Source of the DNA: Deltaproteobacteria bacterium
GTDB lineage: Bacteria > Desulfobacterota > Dissulfuribacteria > Dissulfuribacterales > QOAL01
Length of the DNA: 64,000 nucleotides
Direction: 5' to 3'
NCBI GenBank assembly: GCA_026986785.1
Contig: JALSNW010000040.1
Span: forward strand, 1 to 64,000
Shown here: piece after piece, positions 25,464-33,047 of the stretch
How positions within the stretch are numbered: the stretch's first letter is position 1
Layout of the letters: each line of letters starts with the position of its first letter
The notes under the pieces: generated by a model
Seen by the model: the letters and a program-made list of their open reading frames with translations, nothing else
Told to the model about the DNA's origin: nothing
Databases searched by the model: none
Program-made: the position numbers and the translations under genes

Positions 25464-26828
25464 ATGGCTGTTCATCCAATCGATTTTGAATTCAATCAGG
25501 ATGTCTTCAGTACCCCTGAACTCAGAAAGATATTTGATGAAAAAGCCGTTGTACAAAGATGGTTGGATTTTGAGGCTGCTCTTGCCGAAGTCCAGGCTGA
25601 AAATGGTATCATACCAAGGGAAGCGGCTGCTGAGATAAGAAAAAAGGCCACACTCGACTGTTTGGACCCTGATATGATAAGTACGGGCTACCAAAAAAGC
25701 CGTAATTCCCTGATCCCTGTAATCAAGGCCCTTAGGGCTGCATGTCAGGCTGATGCTGGACAATTCGTCCACTATGGCCCAACTACACAAGACGTACTGG
25801 ATACAGCTCAGGTCCTGGCTCTCAGACAGGCCCTGGGCATAATTGTCAGGGATCTCGAAGATGCGGAAGGATATTGCCTTGAACTCGCATACAGATATAA
25901 AGATACCTCCATGGTCGGCAGGACCCATGGACAACAAGCCCTTCCCATTACCTTTGGTCTCAAGGTGGCTGTGTGGCTCAAAGAGATCAGGAGCCATATC
26001 GAAAGACTGAAACATCTCTTTTCCAGTCTGCGTTTTGGTCAGTTTGGAGGTGCTGTTGGCACCTTGGCATCCCTGGGACCTCAAGGCATTGAAATAGCCA
26101 GAAAGACACTCGAAAGGCTCGGCCTGGATTATCATCCACTTGCCTGGCACACCAGGAGAGATAGCATGGCAGAGATGGCTACTTCGCTTTCAATGCTCAC
26201 TGCTACATTGTGTAAGATGGCAAATGAGATCTATCAATTACAAAAGACCGAGGTAGGGGAGTTGAGGGAGCCTCCTCCAAAGGGCCAGCCTGCCAGTTCC
26301 ACCATGCCTCACAAACAAAATCCTGTCATCTGTCAGAGGGTGGCTGCCATTTTCCAACATGTAAATGCCCTGGCCCACGTAGTGGTGGAAGGGATGTGCC
26401 ATGAACACGAACGGGACCCTCGTTGTCTGTGGTCGGAATGGTTGGCTATGCCTCAACTTTGCATATATTCTGGGGCTGCCGTCAGCTATATCAAGGCAGT
26501 GCTATCGGGATTGGAGGTGGATGTGGAAAGGATGAGGTTTAATCTCGATACGGCTGGGGGATTCATTGTGGCAGAATGGCTGTTGTTCAGACTGGCAGAA
26601 GAGTTGGGAAAGATGGATGCCATGGAGAAGGTGTCTGAATTGGTTGCAATTGCCAAAGAGCGTCAAAGGGGTCTCAAGGAGGTAGTTTTAGAGGATCCAA
26701 CAATGGCCAGAGTGTTCACAGAAGGTGATCTCGATATCCTTGACAGGCCAGAGCTCTATGTAGGAAATGCTCGGCAGATCATTGCTCTTACGATAGAAGA
26801 GACAAAGAAGGCCAGGGCTTTGGATTGA
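25464..26828 (+). CDS. Adenylosuccinate-lyase-superfamily enzyme 1 (PurB/CMLE-like)
   Basis: This 454-residue member of the fumarase/aspartase superfamily is a homotetrameric all-helical lyase by family. The three conserved regions are visible: HYGPTTQDVLDTA (C1), GRTHGQQALPITFG (C2 histidine) and SSTMPHKQNP (C3 flexible signature loop with catalytic Ser). Such enzymes eliminate fumarate from succinyl adducts (PurB, ArgH) or catalyse related cycloisomerisation (PcaB). Purine genes are not near, and it stands directly after the carrier/JAMM pair, so a pathway-specific C-N or C-S lyase role is more likely than housekeeping PurB. GGAAAAG precedes the ATG. The spacing to the JAMM gene is 69 bases. 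Confidence 0.82.
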   Translation: MAVHPIDFEFNQDVFSTPELRKIFDEKAVVQRWLDFEAALAEVQAENGIIPREAAAEIRKKATLDCLDPDMISTGYQKSRNSLIPVIKALRAACQADAGQFVHYGPTTQDVLDTAQVLALRQALGIIVRDLEDAEGYCLELAYRYKDTSMVGRTHGQQALPITFGLKVAVWLKEIRSHIERLKHLFSSLRFGQFGGAVGTLASLGPQGIEIARKTLERLGLDYHPLAWHTRRDSMAEMATSLSMLTATLCKMANEIYQLQKTEVGELREPPPKGQPASSTMPHKQNPVICQRVAAIFQHVNALAHVVVEGMCHEHERDPRCLWSEWLAMPQLCIYSGAAVSYIKAVLSGLEVDVERMRFNLDTAGGFIVAEWLLFRLAEELGKMDAMEKVSELVAIAKERQRGLKEVVLEDPTMARVFTEGDLDILDRPELYVGNARQIIALTIEETKKARALD

Positions 26829-26910
26829 TCTGTATCTTAAGCCATGAAATCTGATAATAGACCGATAAGATAAGTAGTCAATCTCGTAAAGATTAGGATG
26901 GTTTCCTTCT

Positions 26911-28353
26911 GTGATAGCCTGTAATCCCATAAGCCATATAACAGATTCCAGATTTTACGCCAGAGGCTATTCTACTGTCGAGGCCAAGAAGGTGTTTTGC
27001 GATCTCTACCGTTATCAGCGCTGGCTGGACGTAGAGGCAACGCTTGCAGAGGTCCAGGCCCGAATGGAAATCATTCCAGTAAAGGCCGCCGCTGATATCC
27101 GTACAGCAGCCGACATTAAAAAATTAGACCTTGATTCGATAAAAAGAGATCTCCGTGTAACAAATCACTCCCTCATGCCCTTGTTGAACGCAGTGTCCCG
27201 ATTGTGTCCAGAATCCAGCCGGGGCTTCATACACTTTGGAGCTACTACACAAGATATTCAGGATACAGCACAAGTGCTTGAAATGAAAGATATAATGACA
27301 ATTGCAAAGAGAGATCTGCGTCTCATAATCCGTCATCTTGCAAGGCTGGCAGAGAGATACAAGGACTTGGTCATCATAGGGCGTACCCATACCCAGGATG
27401 CCCTGGCCATGACCTTGGGTCTAAAGATGGCTGTATGGCTTGATGAGCTTTGGAGGGATCTCGAAAGGATCCTGGAATCTGAAAAAAGGATTCTCGTCGC
27501 CCAACTCTTTGGTGGGGTTGGAACTATGGATTCCTTTGGGGCAAAGGCTGTGGAACTCCTGGAAGATTTCTCAAATAGACTGGGCCTAGGGGTACCAAGG
27601 ACTTCTTGGCACAATTCCAGGGACAGAATCTGCGAATTCTTGAATATTGTTGCCCTTGTTACTGGTGCCCTGGCCAGGATAGCTGATGAGATAAGGAGCC
27701 TTGCCAGGAGTCCAATCGGTGAGATGGAGGAGCCATTTCATCATGGGAAACTCGGCTCAAGTACTATGCCACACAAGAGAAATCCCGAGATGTGTGAACA
27801 GGTGGTGGTTTTGGCCAGGCTCACCAAGGCAAATGCAATGTTGGGATTTGAAGGCCTAGTAAACGAACACGAAAGGGATTATCGGGCCGTTAGGCTCGAA
27901 TGGGTGAGCGTTGCAGATTCTGCACAATATCTCTGTGCTGCACTTTCTTTCATGAAAGATATCTTGTCCAATCTCATTGTATATGAGGACAGGATATCAC
28001 AAAATGCCCTAAGTGCCGCTCCACTTATATGCACAGAGGCCCTCATGTTCTATCTCGGTAAGAAATTGGGTAAGGACAAGGCCCATACCATCATATATGA
28101 GGTTGCCATGAGAGCTGTGGATACTGGGCAGCTCCTTATTGATCTATTGTTTGAATTGCCCGAGATAAGACAAAATTTTTCGAGGAGCGAGATTGAAGCC
28201 CTGATAGATCCTTCGAAGCATGTGGGTAAGTCTTCCTTTTTAACCATGAATGTAGTTAATGATGTATTGGAGCGCTTGGGGGGACGAGATATAGAAGTTG
28301 AAAGGACTTGTCCCCTTTCTGGAATCGATGGCTCTTGCAGTGTATGCCCATGA
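26911..28353 (+). CDS. Adenylosuccinate-lyase-superfamily enzyme 2 (PurB/CMLE-like)
   Basis: This 480-residue paralogue of the preceding gene has IHFGATTQDIQDTA (C1), GRTHTQDALAMTLG (C2) and GSSTMPHKRNP (C3), all intact. The overall order and helices match enzyme 1, but identity looks moderate, so this is an old duplication rather than a recent copy. It ends in a cysteine-rich tail (CPLSGIDGSCSVCP) absent from enzyme 1; the tail may bind a metal or form a persulfide. The start is GTG 26911 with only a weak upstream AGGA, so the N-terminus is uncertain. The stop overlaps the E1-like gene as ATGA. It may act as a heteromer or consecutive step with enzyme 1. Confidence 0.82.
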   Translation: MIACNPISHITDSRFYARGYSTVEAKKVFCDLYRYQRWLDVEATLAEVQARMEIIPVKAAADIRTAADIKKLDLDSIKRDLRVTNHSLMPLLNAVSRLCPESSRGFIHFGATTQDIQDTAQVLEMKDIMTIAKRDLRLIIRHLARLAERYKDLVIIGRTHTQDALAMTLGLKMAVWLDELWRDLERILESEKRILVAQLFGGVGTMDSFGAKAVELLEDFSNRLGLGVPRTSWHNSRDRICEFLNIVALVTGALARIADEIRSLARSPIGEMEEPFHHGKLGSSTMPHKRNPEMCEQVVVLARLTKANAMLGFEGLVNEHERDYRAVRLEWVSVADSAQYLCAALSFMKDILSNLIVYEDRISQNALSAAPLICTEALMFYLGKKLGKDKAHTIIYEVAMRAVDTGQLLIDLLFELPEIRQNFSRSEIEALIDPSKHVGKSSFLTMNVVNDVLERLGGRDIEVERTCPLSGIDGSCSVCP

Positions 28354-29072
28354 CAGAAAATTTCGAAAGATATCAGCGCCAGATAATCCTGGATGGCTGG
28401 GGTGCAGAGGCCCAAAAAAGGCTAAAAAAAAGCAGGGTTTTTATTGCTGGCATAGGTGGTTTGGGATGCCCCGTAGCCTTGAATCTCACCTTGGCAGGCG
28501 TAGGTCATATAACCATTTGCGATTCGGACAAGGTGGATGTTACCAATCTCAACCGACAATTTCTCTACAACAACACATGTATTGGCCTGGAAAAGTCACC
28601 AACAGCCCAGAGATATCTACAGAGAGTGAATCCTGATACACAAGTGGAGGCCCTCTATGAAAAGATCAGGCCTGAAAATGTAGATGCACTGGTTGCCGAT
28701 GCCCAGATAATTATAGATTGTCTCGATAACTTCGAGGCCAGATATGCCATAAACCAGTGTGCTATCAGAAAAAAGATTCCACTCGTGCATGGTGCCGTTT
28801 GGGGTATGGAGGGCAGACTGGCTGTCTTTCATCCCCCCAATACCCCCTGTCTTTCGTGTATATTTCCAGAAGCACCAGTGACCTCTTCTACGCCTGTGCT
28901 TGGGGCAGTCACCAGTACCATAGGTAGTATGCAGGCCATAGAGGCAATACACTTTCTTACTGGCGAGAAGATGGCCCTGAAAGGCAGGCTACTTATCATG
29001 GATTTTTCCACTATGAAATTTCAACAATTTAAGCTTTCCAAAAAATCCTCGTGCATGGTCTGTGGACACTGA
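28350..29072 (+). CDS. E1-like/ThiF-MoeB-HesA adenylyltransferase
   Basis: This 240-residue cytosolic enzyme activates ubiquitin-like carriers by adenylating the C-terminal glycine. It has the Rossmann GIGGLGCP motif (about 34-41), DSDKVDVTNLNRQFLY with the ATP-contacting Asp and Arg, and DCLDNFEARY. Two CxxC pairs (CLSC and CMVC) form the structural zinc site. There is no fused rhodanese domain. I start at ATG 28350, which overlaps the stop of lyase 2 as ATGA; a longer frame begins at 28308. The substrate is predicted to be the carrier at 24565. The enzyme closes the operon. Whether it directly passes sulfur or needs a persulfide donor is not visible. Confidence 0.9.
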   Translation: MTENFERYQRQIILDGWGAEAQKRLKKSRVFIAGIGGLGCPVALNLTLAGVGHITICDSDKVDVTNLNRQFLYNNTCIGLEKSPTAQRYLQRVNPDTQVEALYEKIRPENVDALVADAQIIIDCLDNFEARYAINQCAIRKKIPLVHGAVWGMEGRLAVFHPPNTPCLSCIFPEAPVTSSTPVLGAVTSTIGSMQAIEAIHFLTGEKMALKGRLLIMDFSTMKFQQFKLSKKSSCMVCGH

Positions 29073-29081
29073 CTGGAATAA

Positions 29082-29324
29082 CATCCAGATCTTCTTTTTC
29101 ATCCCCCAGAATATTCTTTTACTCACTGGGTCAACGTTGTATTTTTTTATTATTTTCTTTATATTCGTTCAGAGTATCACAAAGTCTGGAAAACTTCGCA
29201 GGCTTTGAAGGCCAAGGGCCTTCCTGTTTTCCATCTCGATTGTGATATGGGGGAGGTCTTTTCTGAGGAAAAGGTAGGGGGCTCAAACGAGCCTTTCCTT
29301 ATGTTGACTGACATTGAGCCATGA
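29082..29324 (+). pseudogene. Start-less coding-like stretch after the E1-like gene
   Basis: This frame is open for 80 codons from the TAA at 29079-29081 to TGA at 29322-29324 and reads sensibly, for example SEYHKVWKTSQALKAKGLP and VFHLDCDMGEVFSEE. No start codon lies near its beginning and I recognise no family. It is either the remnant of a gene that once followed the E1-like gene or a chance open frame. The rest of the 29073-29372 gap has only the hairpins noted separately. Confidence 0.25.
29207..29231 (+). terminator. Weak candidate terminator hairpin
   Basis: GAAGGCC and GGCCTTC (29207-29213 and 29217-29223) pair perfectly around an AAG loop and are followed by CTGTTTT. A second smaller hairpin, GGCTC-AAAC-GAGCC, is at 29280-29293 and is followed by TTT. 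Either could separate the sulfur-carrier operon from the envelope operon. Both lie inside a coding-like stretch, which lowers confidence. Confidence 0.35.
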
Positions 29325-29372
29325 TGAATAACAGTGCAGTAGTGGTGCACTTATTGAGATTGTAAAAGAAAA

Positions 29373-30818
29373 ATGCCTCACTTGGAAAAAATACTATCTA
29401 TCTTGGTGTTTTTTTGCATCCTGTTGTCACCGCCTCCCATACTGGCAGATGGGTGTGACGAGGCCTGGCAATGGCTACAAGAGGCAACGGCACTGTCGGA
29501 TAATTCGCCCAGACAGGAATTCTATCTTGACAAGGCGTTAAAGGCCTGCCCAGATCTTGTGGAGGCCCTCGTCAGTCTGGCAAAGGTGCACTTGAAGCAG
29601 GGTAGACTTGATGAGGCCTTGGAAGAATTCGAGGATGCCAAGATCAGGATCCTTTCGAGTAAAACCATCATGGCCCGACCTGGATCGAGGGATCTCCTGG
29701 CAGATTGTATGTTAAATATAGCTGAGATCTATCGACTGGAAGGTAAACTTGAACTTGCAGCGAGTCAGTATACGGCCCTCCTTGCAATGTTTCCCAATTA
29801 TCCTGCTGCCCAGAATCGGCTTCAATATGTCTATAAGAGGCTACATAGGTTTGATTTCCAGCTACCACCATACTACCGAATTGTGACAAATCCCTCCTTT
29901 AACAGGATTTCTGCCTTTCCCATGCCTGCTGGCAAGGCCCTTTTTGATTTTCAGTTCAGATACTGGCGCCAGACCGCGGATATTACACAAGACATGTTCG
30001 ACGAATACGTACCCATGTTTTATTCACCTGAAGAAAGAGATGTACGAATCCGCGTCTGGATCATGGGACTACGTTACGGGGTAACCGATAAGTTTACAGT
30101 AGGGGTAGTCGGTAAATACTTCTGGAAGACCGTCCATGTGGACCTGGGAGCCATACTTGGAGAAGACAAGACAGCCGAGTTGGATGCCTCTGGATTTGGG
30201 GACACTGTCTTGATGTTCAAATACCACTTGTGGGGCAGAAGAAAGGTCCATCTTTCCATCTTCAATCTCATTTCACTGCCTACTGGAGATCAGAATGCGA
30301 AGGGTAGAGACAAGCATGTATGGAAACAGGAGATATGGCATTGGATACCTCTTGGTTCAGGTAGCGTGGATTTTATGCCAGGGCTTGCATTCAGCATGGC
30401 CACAGGGCCTGTTTTTACAAATGCCAATCTGTCCTATAAATTCACCAATGGAAAAAATGTGGGCGACGAATTCAATATAGGCCTGGCATTCATGTACCAG
30501 TTCAACCCCAGTGTTTATGGTGACTTGGAATTCAACTATAGGTGGCAAGGGCACGTCAGGAGAAAACAGCATATTATTGTCATGAAGGGCAGGCCGGAAT
30601 TCTATTCCCCATGGCATATTCCGGCTGGTCCCGTGCCCATTGACACCTGGCTTACCGACAGGGGAGGAAACAGTTTCTTTGTCTCTCCCAGCCTTCAGTT
30701 TTTTGTTGCCAAGGGACTAAAACTTGAAGTAGGCGCAAAGGTCCCTCTCATAAAGCAGGATGAGGGCTGGTGTGAGGACTACGTTATACATGCTGGTTTT
30801 TCCAAGTCCTTTTTTTAG
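29373..30818 (+). CDS. TPR domain fused to outer-membrane beta-barrel protein
   Basis: This 481-residue exported protein has a signal peptide (1-25, ending ILADG). Periplasmic TPR-like repeats cover about 30-160, including KQGRLDEALEEFEDAKIR and EGKLELAASQYTALLAMFP. From about residue 180 the sequence shows alternating amphipathic strands (FDFQFRYWRQ, VRIRVWIMGLRYGV, HLSIFNLISLPTGD, FNIGLAFMYQF) and ends in Phe-Phe, typical of an outer-membrane beta-barrel. It could be the porin-like partner of the dodecaheme cytochrome two genes downstream. The fusion of TPR and barrel is unusual to me. It starts a compact four-gene run to 34103. Confidence 0.75.
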   Translation: MPHLEKILSILVFFCILLSPPPILADGCDEAWQWLQEATALSDNSPRQEFYLDKALKACPDLVEALVSLAKVHLKQGRLDEALEEFEDAKIRILSSKTIMARPGSRDLLADCMLNIAEIYRLEGKLELAASQYTALLAMFPNYPAAQNRLQYVYKRLHRFDFQLPPYYRIVTNPSFNRISAFPMPAGKALFDFQFRYWRQTADITQDMFDEYVPMFYSPEERDVRIRVWIMGLRYGVTDKFTVGVVGKYFWKTVHVDLGAILGEDKTAELDASGFGDTVLMFKYHLWGRRKVHLSIFNLISLPTGDQNAKGRDKHVWKQEIWHWIPLGSGSVDFMPGLAFSMATGPVFTNANLSYKFTNGKNVGDEFNIGLAFMYQFNPSVYGDLEFNYRWQGHVRRKQHIIVMKGRPEFYSPWHIPAGPVPIDTWLTDRGGNSFFVSPSLQFFVAKGLKLEVGAKVPLIKQDEGWCEDYVIHAGFSKSFF

Positions 30819-30858
30819 CCAAATAAGGGCGTAGTAGCCAAAGGCAATGAAGGAATAG

Positions 30859-32178
30859 ATGAAAAAGGGCCCGGTTCAAAATATAGTTTTGGCGTTTTTC
30901 ACAACACTTGCGTTTTTGCTTTGTGGTTGCAGTACGATGGAGCAGTTTTGCCAAAGGACTGGGACTCTATCCGATGCCAGCATTGAGATATCCGCTATCC
31001 ATAGGGGGTTGGAAGGTGAAGACGACGTTTTATCATCACGTCAGATCATTGTTGAGGCAAACGAGATATTTCAGAATAATCGCGGAGGGTTGAGGGTCAG
31101 GGGATCAACCCCTGTATTGATCAAGAATTGCAGGGTCTATGGAAATGGGAGATCTGGATTACGGCTTGAGCGGCACGCAGACGTATTGATTTTATATTCC
31201 AGGATCTATGAGAACAAAACCAGTGGAATCGATGTGGTTGATGCCAAAAGGATAGGGATACGCCGATCCGAACTCTTTCGGAACCTGACCGCTGGTATAA
31301 GGATAAGGGATGAGATAGGGGCTATCCTCACCAAAGTACAACTGATCGATTCAAGGATGTTTCTGAATGGGCAGGCTGGCCTCTTCGTATCTCCCAATCC
31401 CGGTTCTAAGGTGGTAGTCGATGTCTCTGGTTGTGAGATCTTTCAGAACAGGAAATCGGCAGTTCGTATAGAGGGCAGCACCATACTTACTGCCAGGAGG
31501 AATACGATTTTTTCAAATGGCAGTGCTGGGCTATTTGCCATCAGCCATGATGATTTTTTTCCTGTAATAGATGTGTTCGAGAACAAGATCTATTTTAATT
31601 CCAGGGCCGGCATTCTGATTCAAGGTGGAGTAACGGGAAGCATAGGGATAAGTAACAACTGGATCTATAATAATTATGAATCGGGTATCGTATGTGGCAT
31701 TGGGGACGAATATCATACCAAATATTCATCCCTTGGGATCTATCACAACACCATTGTTGCCAATGGAAGTGATTTTGAAGGTGCAGGTATCAGGATTGAC
31801 AACAATGGTACCATGGATATCCAAAACAATATCATCGCCTATAATCTGCGGGCAGCCATTATGACCTATCATTGCAGGGACGCATCTCACAACCTGCTTT
31901 TCGCAAATGGGCAAACCCCTGATTACAGACCAAGCAGGGACTATTCCTTTCTTATTCGGAGGCTTCAATATGGAGGTTGTCCTGCAAAGGGTTCAGGAGA
32001 TATCTTGGCAGATCCCCTTTTCTTAGATCCAGATAGATATGATTTTACTCTATCGGACAGATCTCCTGCAAAAGGAATGGCGAGCAGGCTTGAGATACCG
32101 TATTTTGCAGGCTTTCGAAATAGGGACTTGGGTTGTCTTCTCGTGCCAGGGGTAAATAGCCACGGGGGCAACAGATGA
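30859..32178 (+). CDS. Beta-helix lipoprotein
   Basis: This 439-residue lipoprotein has a lipobox ending at Cys24 (LLCGCS). After a linker, the body is a right-handed beta-helix of many 22-24-residue coils, with repeats of the type NCRVYGNGRSGLRL, YSRIYENKTSGIDV and YSRIF-like variants. The C-terminal region (DPLFLDPDRYDFTLSDRSPAKG) is the capping motif also seen in the helix proteins at 9594, 56790 and 57941. No catalytic site is obvious. Its stop overlaps the start of the dodecaheme cytochrome gene (ATGA), so both are made together. AAGGA precedes the ATG. A role as an outer-membrane-anchored scaffold for the cytochrome is the simplest idea and is inference. Confidence 0.87.
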   Translation: MKKGPVQNIVLAFFTTLAFLLCGCSTMEQFCQRTGTLSDASIEISAIHRGLEGEDDVLSSRQIIVEANEIFQNNRGGLRVRGSTPVLIKNCRVYGNGRSGLRLERHADVLILYSRIYENKTSGIDVVDAKRIGIRRSELFRNLTAGIRIRDEIGAILTKVQLIDSRMFLNGQAGLFVSPNPGSKVVVDVSGCEIFQNRKSAVRIEGSTILTARRNTIFSNGSAGLFAISHDDFFPVIDVFENKIYFNSRAGILIQGGVTGSIGISNNWIYNNYESGIVCGIGDEYHTKYSSLGIYHNTIVANGSDFEGAGIRIDNNGTMDIQNNIIAYNLRAAIMTYHCRDASHNLLFANGQTPDYRPSRDYSFLIRRLQYGGCPAKGSGDILADPLFLDPDRYDFTLSDRSPAKGMASRLEIPYFAGFRNRDLGCLLVPGVNSHGGNR

Positions 32179-33041
32179 GGTCTGTCTTTATATGGCTGCT
32201 ATTGTGTCTGCTGTTAGGCACGAGTTTGTTCATAATGTCTCCGGGTGCCAAGGCCCTGGATAAGGAGGATCAATCCCTCTATCCTCCAGATACGGCAAGA
32301 TTGACAAGGCAACAATGCATGCAGTGTCATCCTATAATAGCACGTCTTTTGAGGGAAAATGGTGTTGCACACAGAGGGGTTGCATGTAGACAGTGCCATC
32401 AAAAATTCCATGTCTTCGTCCCTGGAAGGACCAGATACCAGGATGTCTTGCCAAAGTGTACCAGATGTCATGATCACCCGCATGGTGAGGAGCTTACAGA
32501 TTGTAGCAGTTGCCATACAGAGGCCCATACGCCCCTTGATATACCAGCCACCCTTTCTCTATCCCAAGGATGCAGGGTATGTCACCCACAATTCGAAAAA
32601 GAGATAAAAACATATACCACCCAGCACACGGAATTGTATTGTACTGCCTGTCACCATACCAGGCACGGCTATATCCCCAAGTGTCTGGAATGCCACCAGC
32701 CCCACAAGGGGGTGTTTCCTGTGGCCGCAGGCAATAAAGAATCGGAGACACCCTTGGATCAGTGCACCCGGTGTCATCCTCCCCACAAGGCATTAAATGT
32801 CACCTATCCCAATAATACGGACAACAATACGTGTGGTCTTTGTCACAGGAAAGCACTGGAGATGCTAAAACAAAGTCATACGAAACACTCCAAGCTAAGA
32901 TGTACGAAATGTCATCCAGGCAAGCACAAGACCATTAAACGATGTAGACAATGTCACGGGCAGCCACATCCAGTGGCCATGTTCAAAAAATTCGGTTCGT
33001 GCGGCAAGTGCCACGGAGTGGCCCACAGCATAATAAGATAA
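32175..33041 (+). CDS. Dodecaheme c-type cytochrome, secreted
   Basis: This 288-residue protein has twelve CxxCH motifs (CMQCH, CRQCH, CTRCH, CSSCH, CRVCH, CTACH, CLECH, CTRCH, CGLCH, CTKCH, CRQCH, CGKCH) after a signal peptide of about 28 residues. The motif order, the CGxCH ninth site and the KHSKLRC-like spacer are shared with the two minus-strand dodecaheme proteins, so the three form one family. It overlaps the beta-helix lipoprotein gene by four bases and is followed after six bases by the DUF1566 gene. It should carry electrons in the periplasm or across the outer membrane. No catalytic haem site such as CxxCK is seen. Confidence 0.93.
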   Translation: MRSVFIWLLLCLLLGTSLFIMSPGAKALDKEDQSLYPPDTARLTRQQCMQCHPIIARLLRENGVAHRGVACRQCHQKFHVFVPGRTRYQDVLPKCTRCHDHPHGEELTDCSSCHTEAHTPLDIPATLSLSQGCRVCHPQFEKEIKTYTTQHTELYCTACHHTRHGYIPKCLECHQPHKGVFPVAAGNKESETPLDQCTRCHPPHKALNVTYPNNTDNNTCGLCHRKALEMLKQSHTKHSKLRCTKCHPGKHKTIKRCRQCHGQPHPVAMFKKFGSCGKCHGVAHSIIR

Positions 33042-33047
33042 AGGACT

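Noticed and set aside
25464-26828. Calling lyase 1 housekeeping PurB
   Set aside because: The signature regions fit the superfamily but also PcaB-like enzymes, and the operon contains no purine gene; a second copy follows directly.
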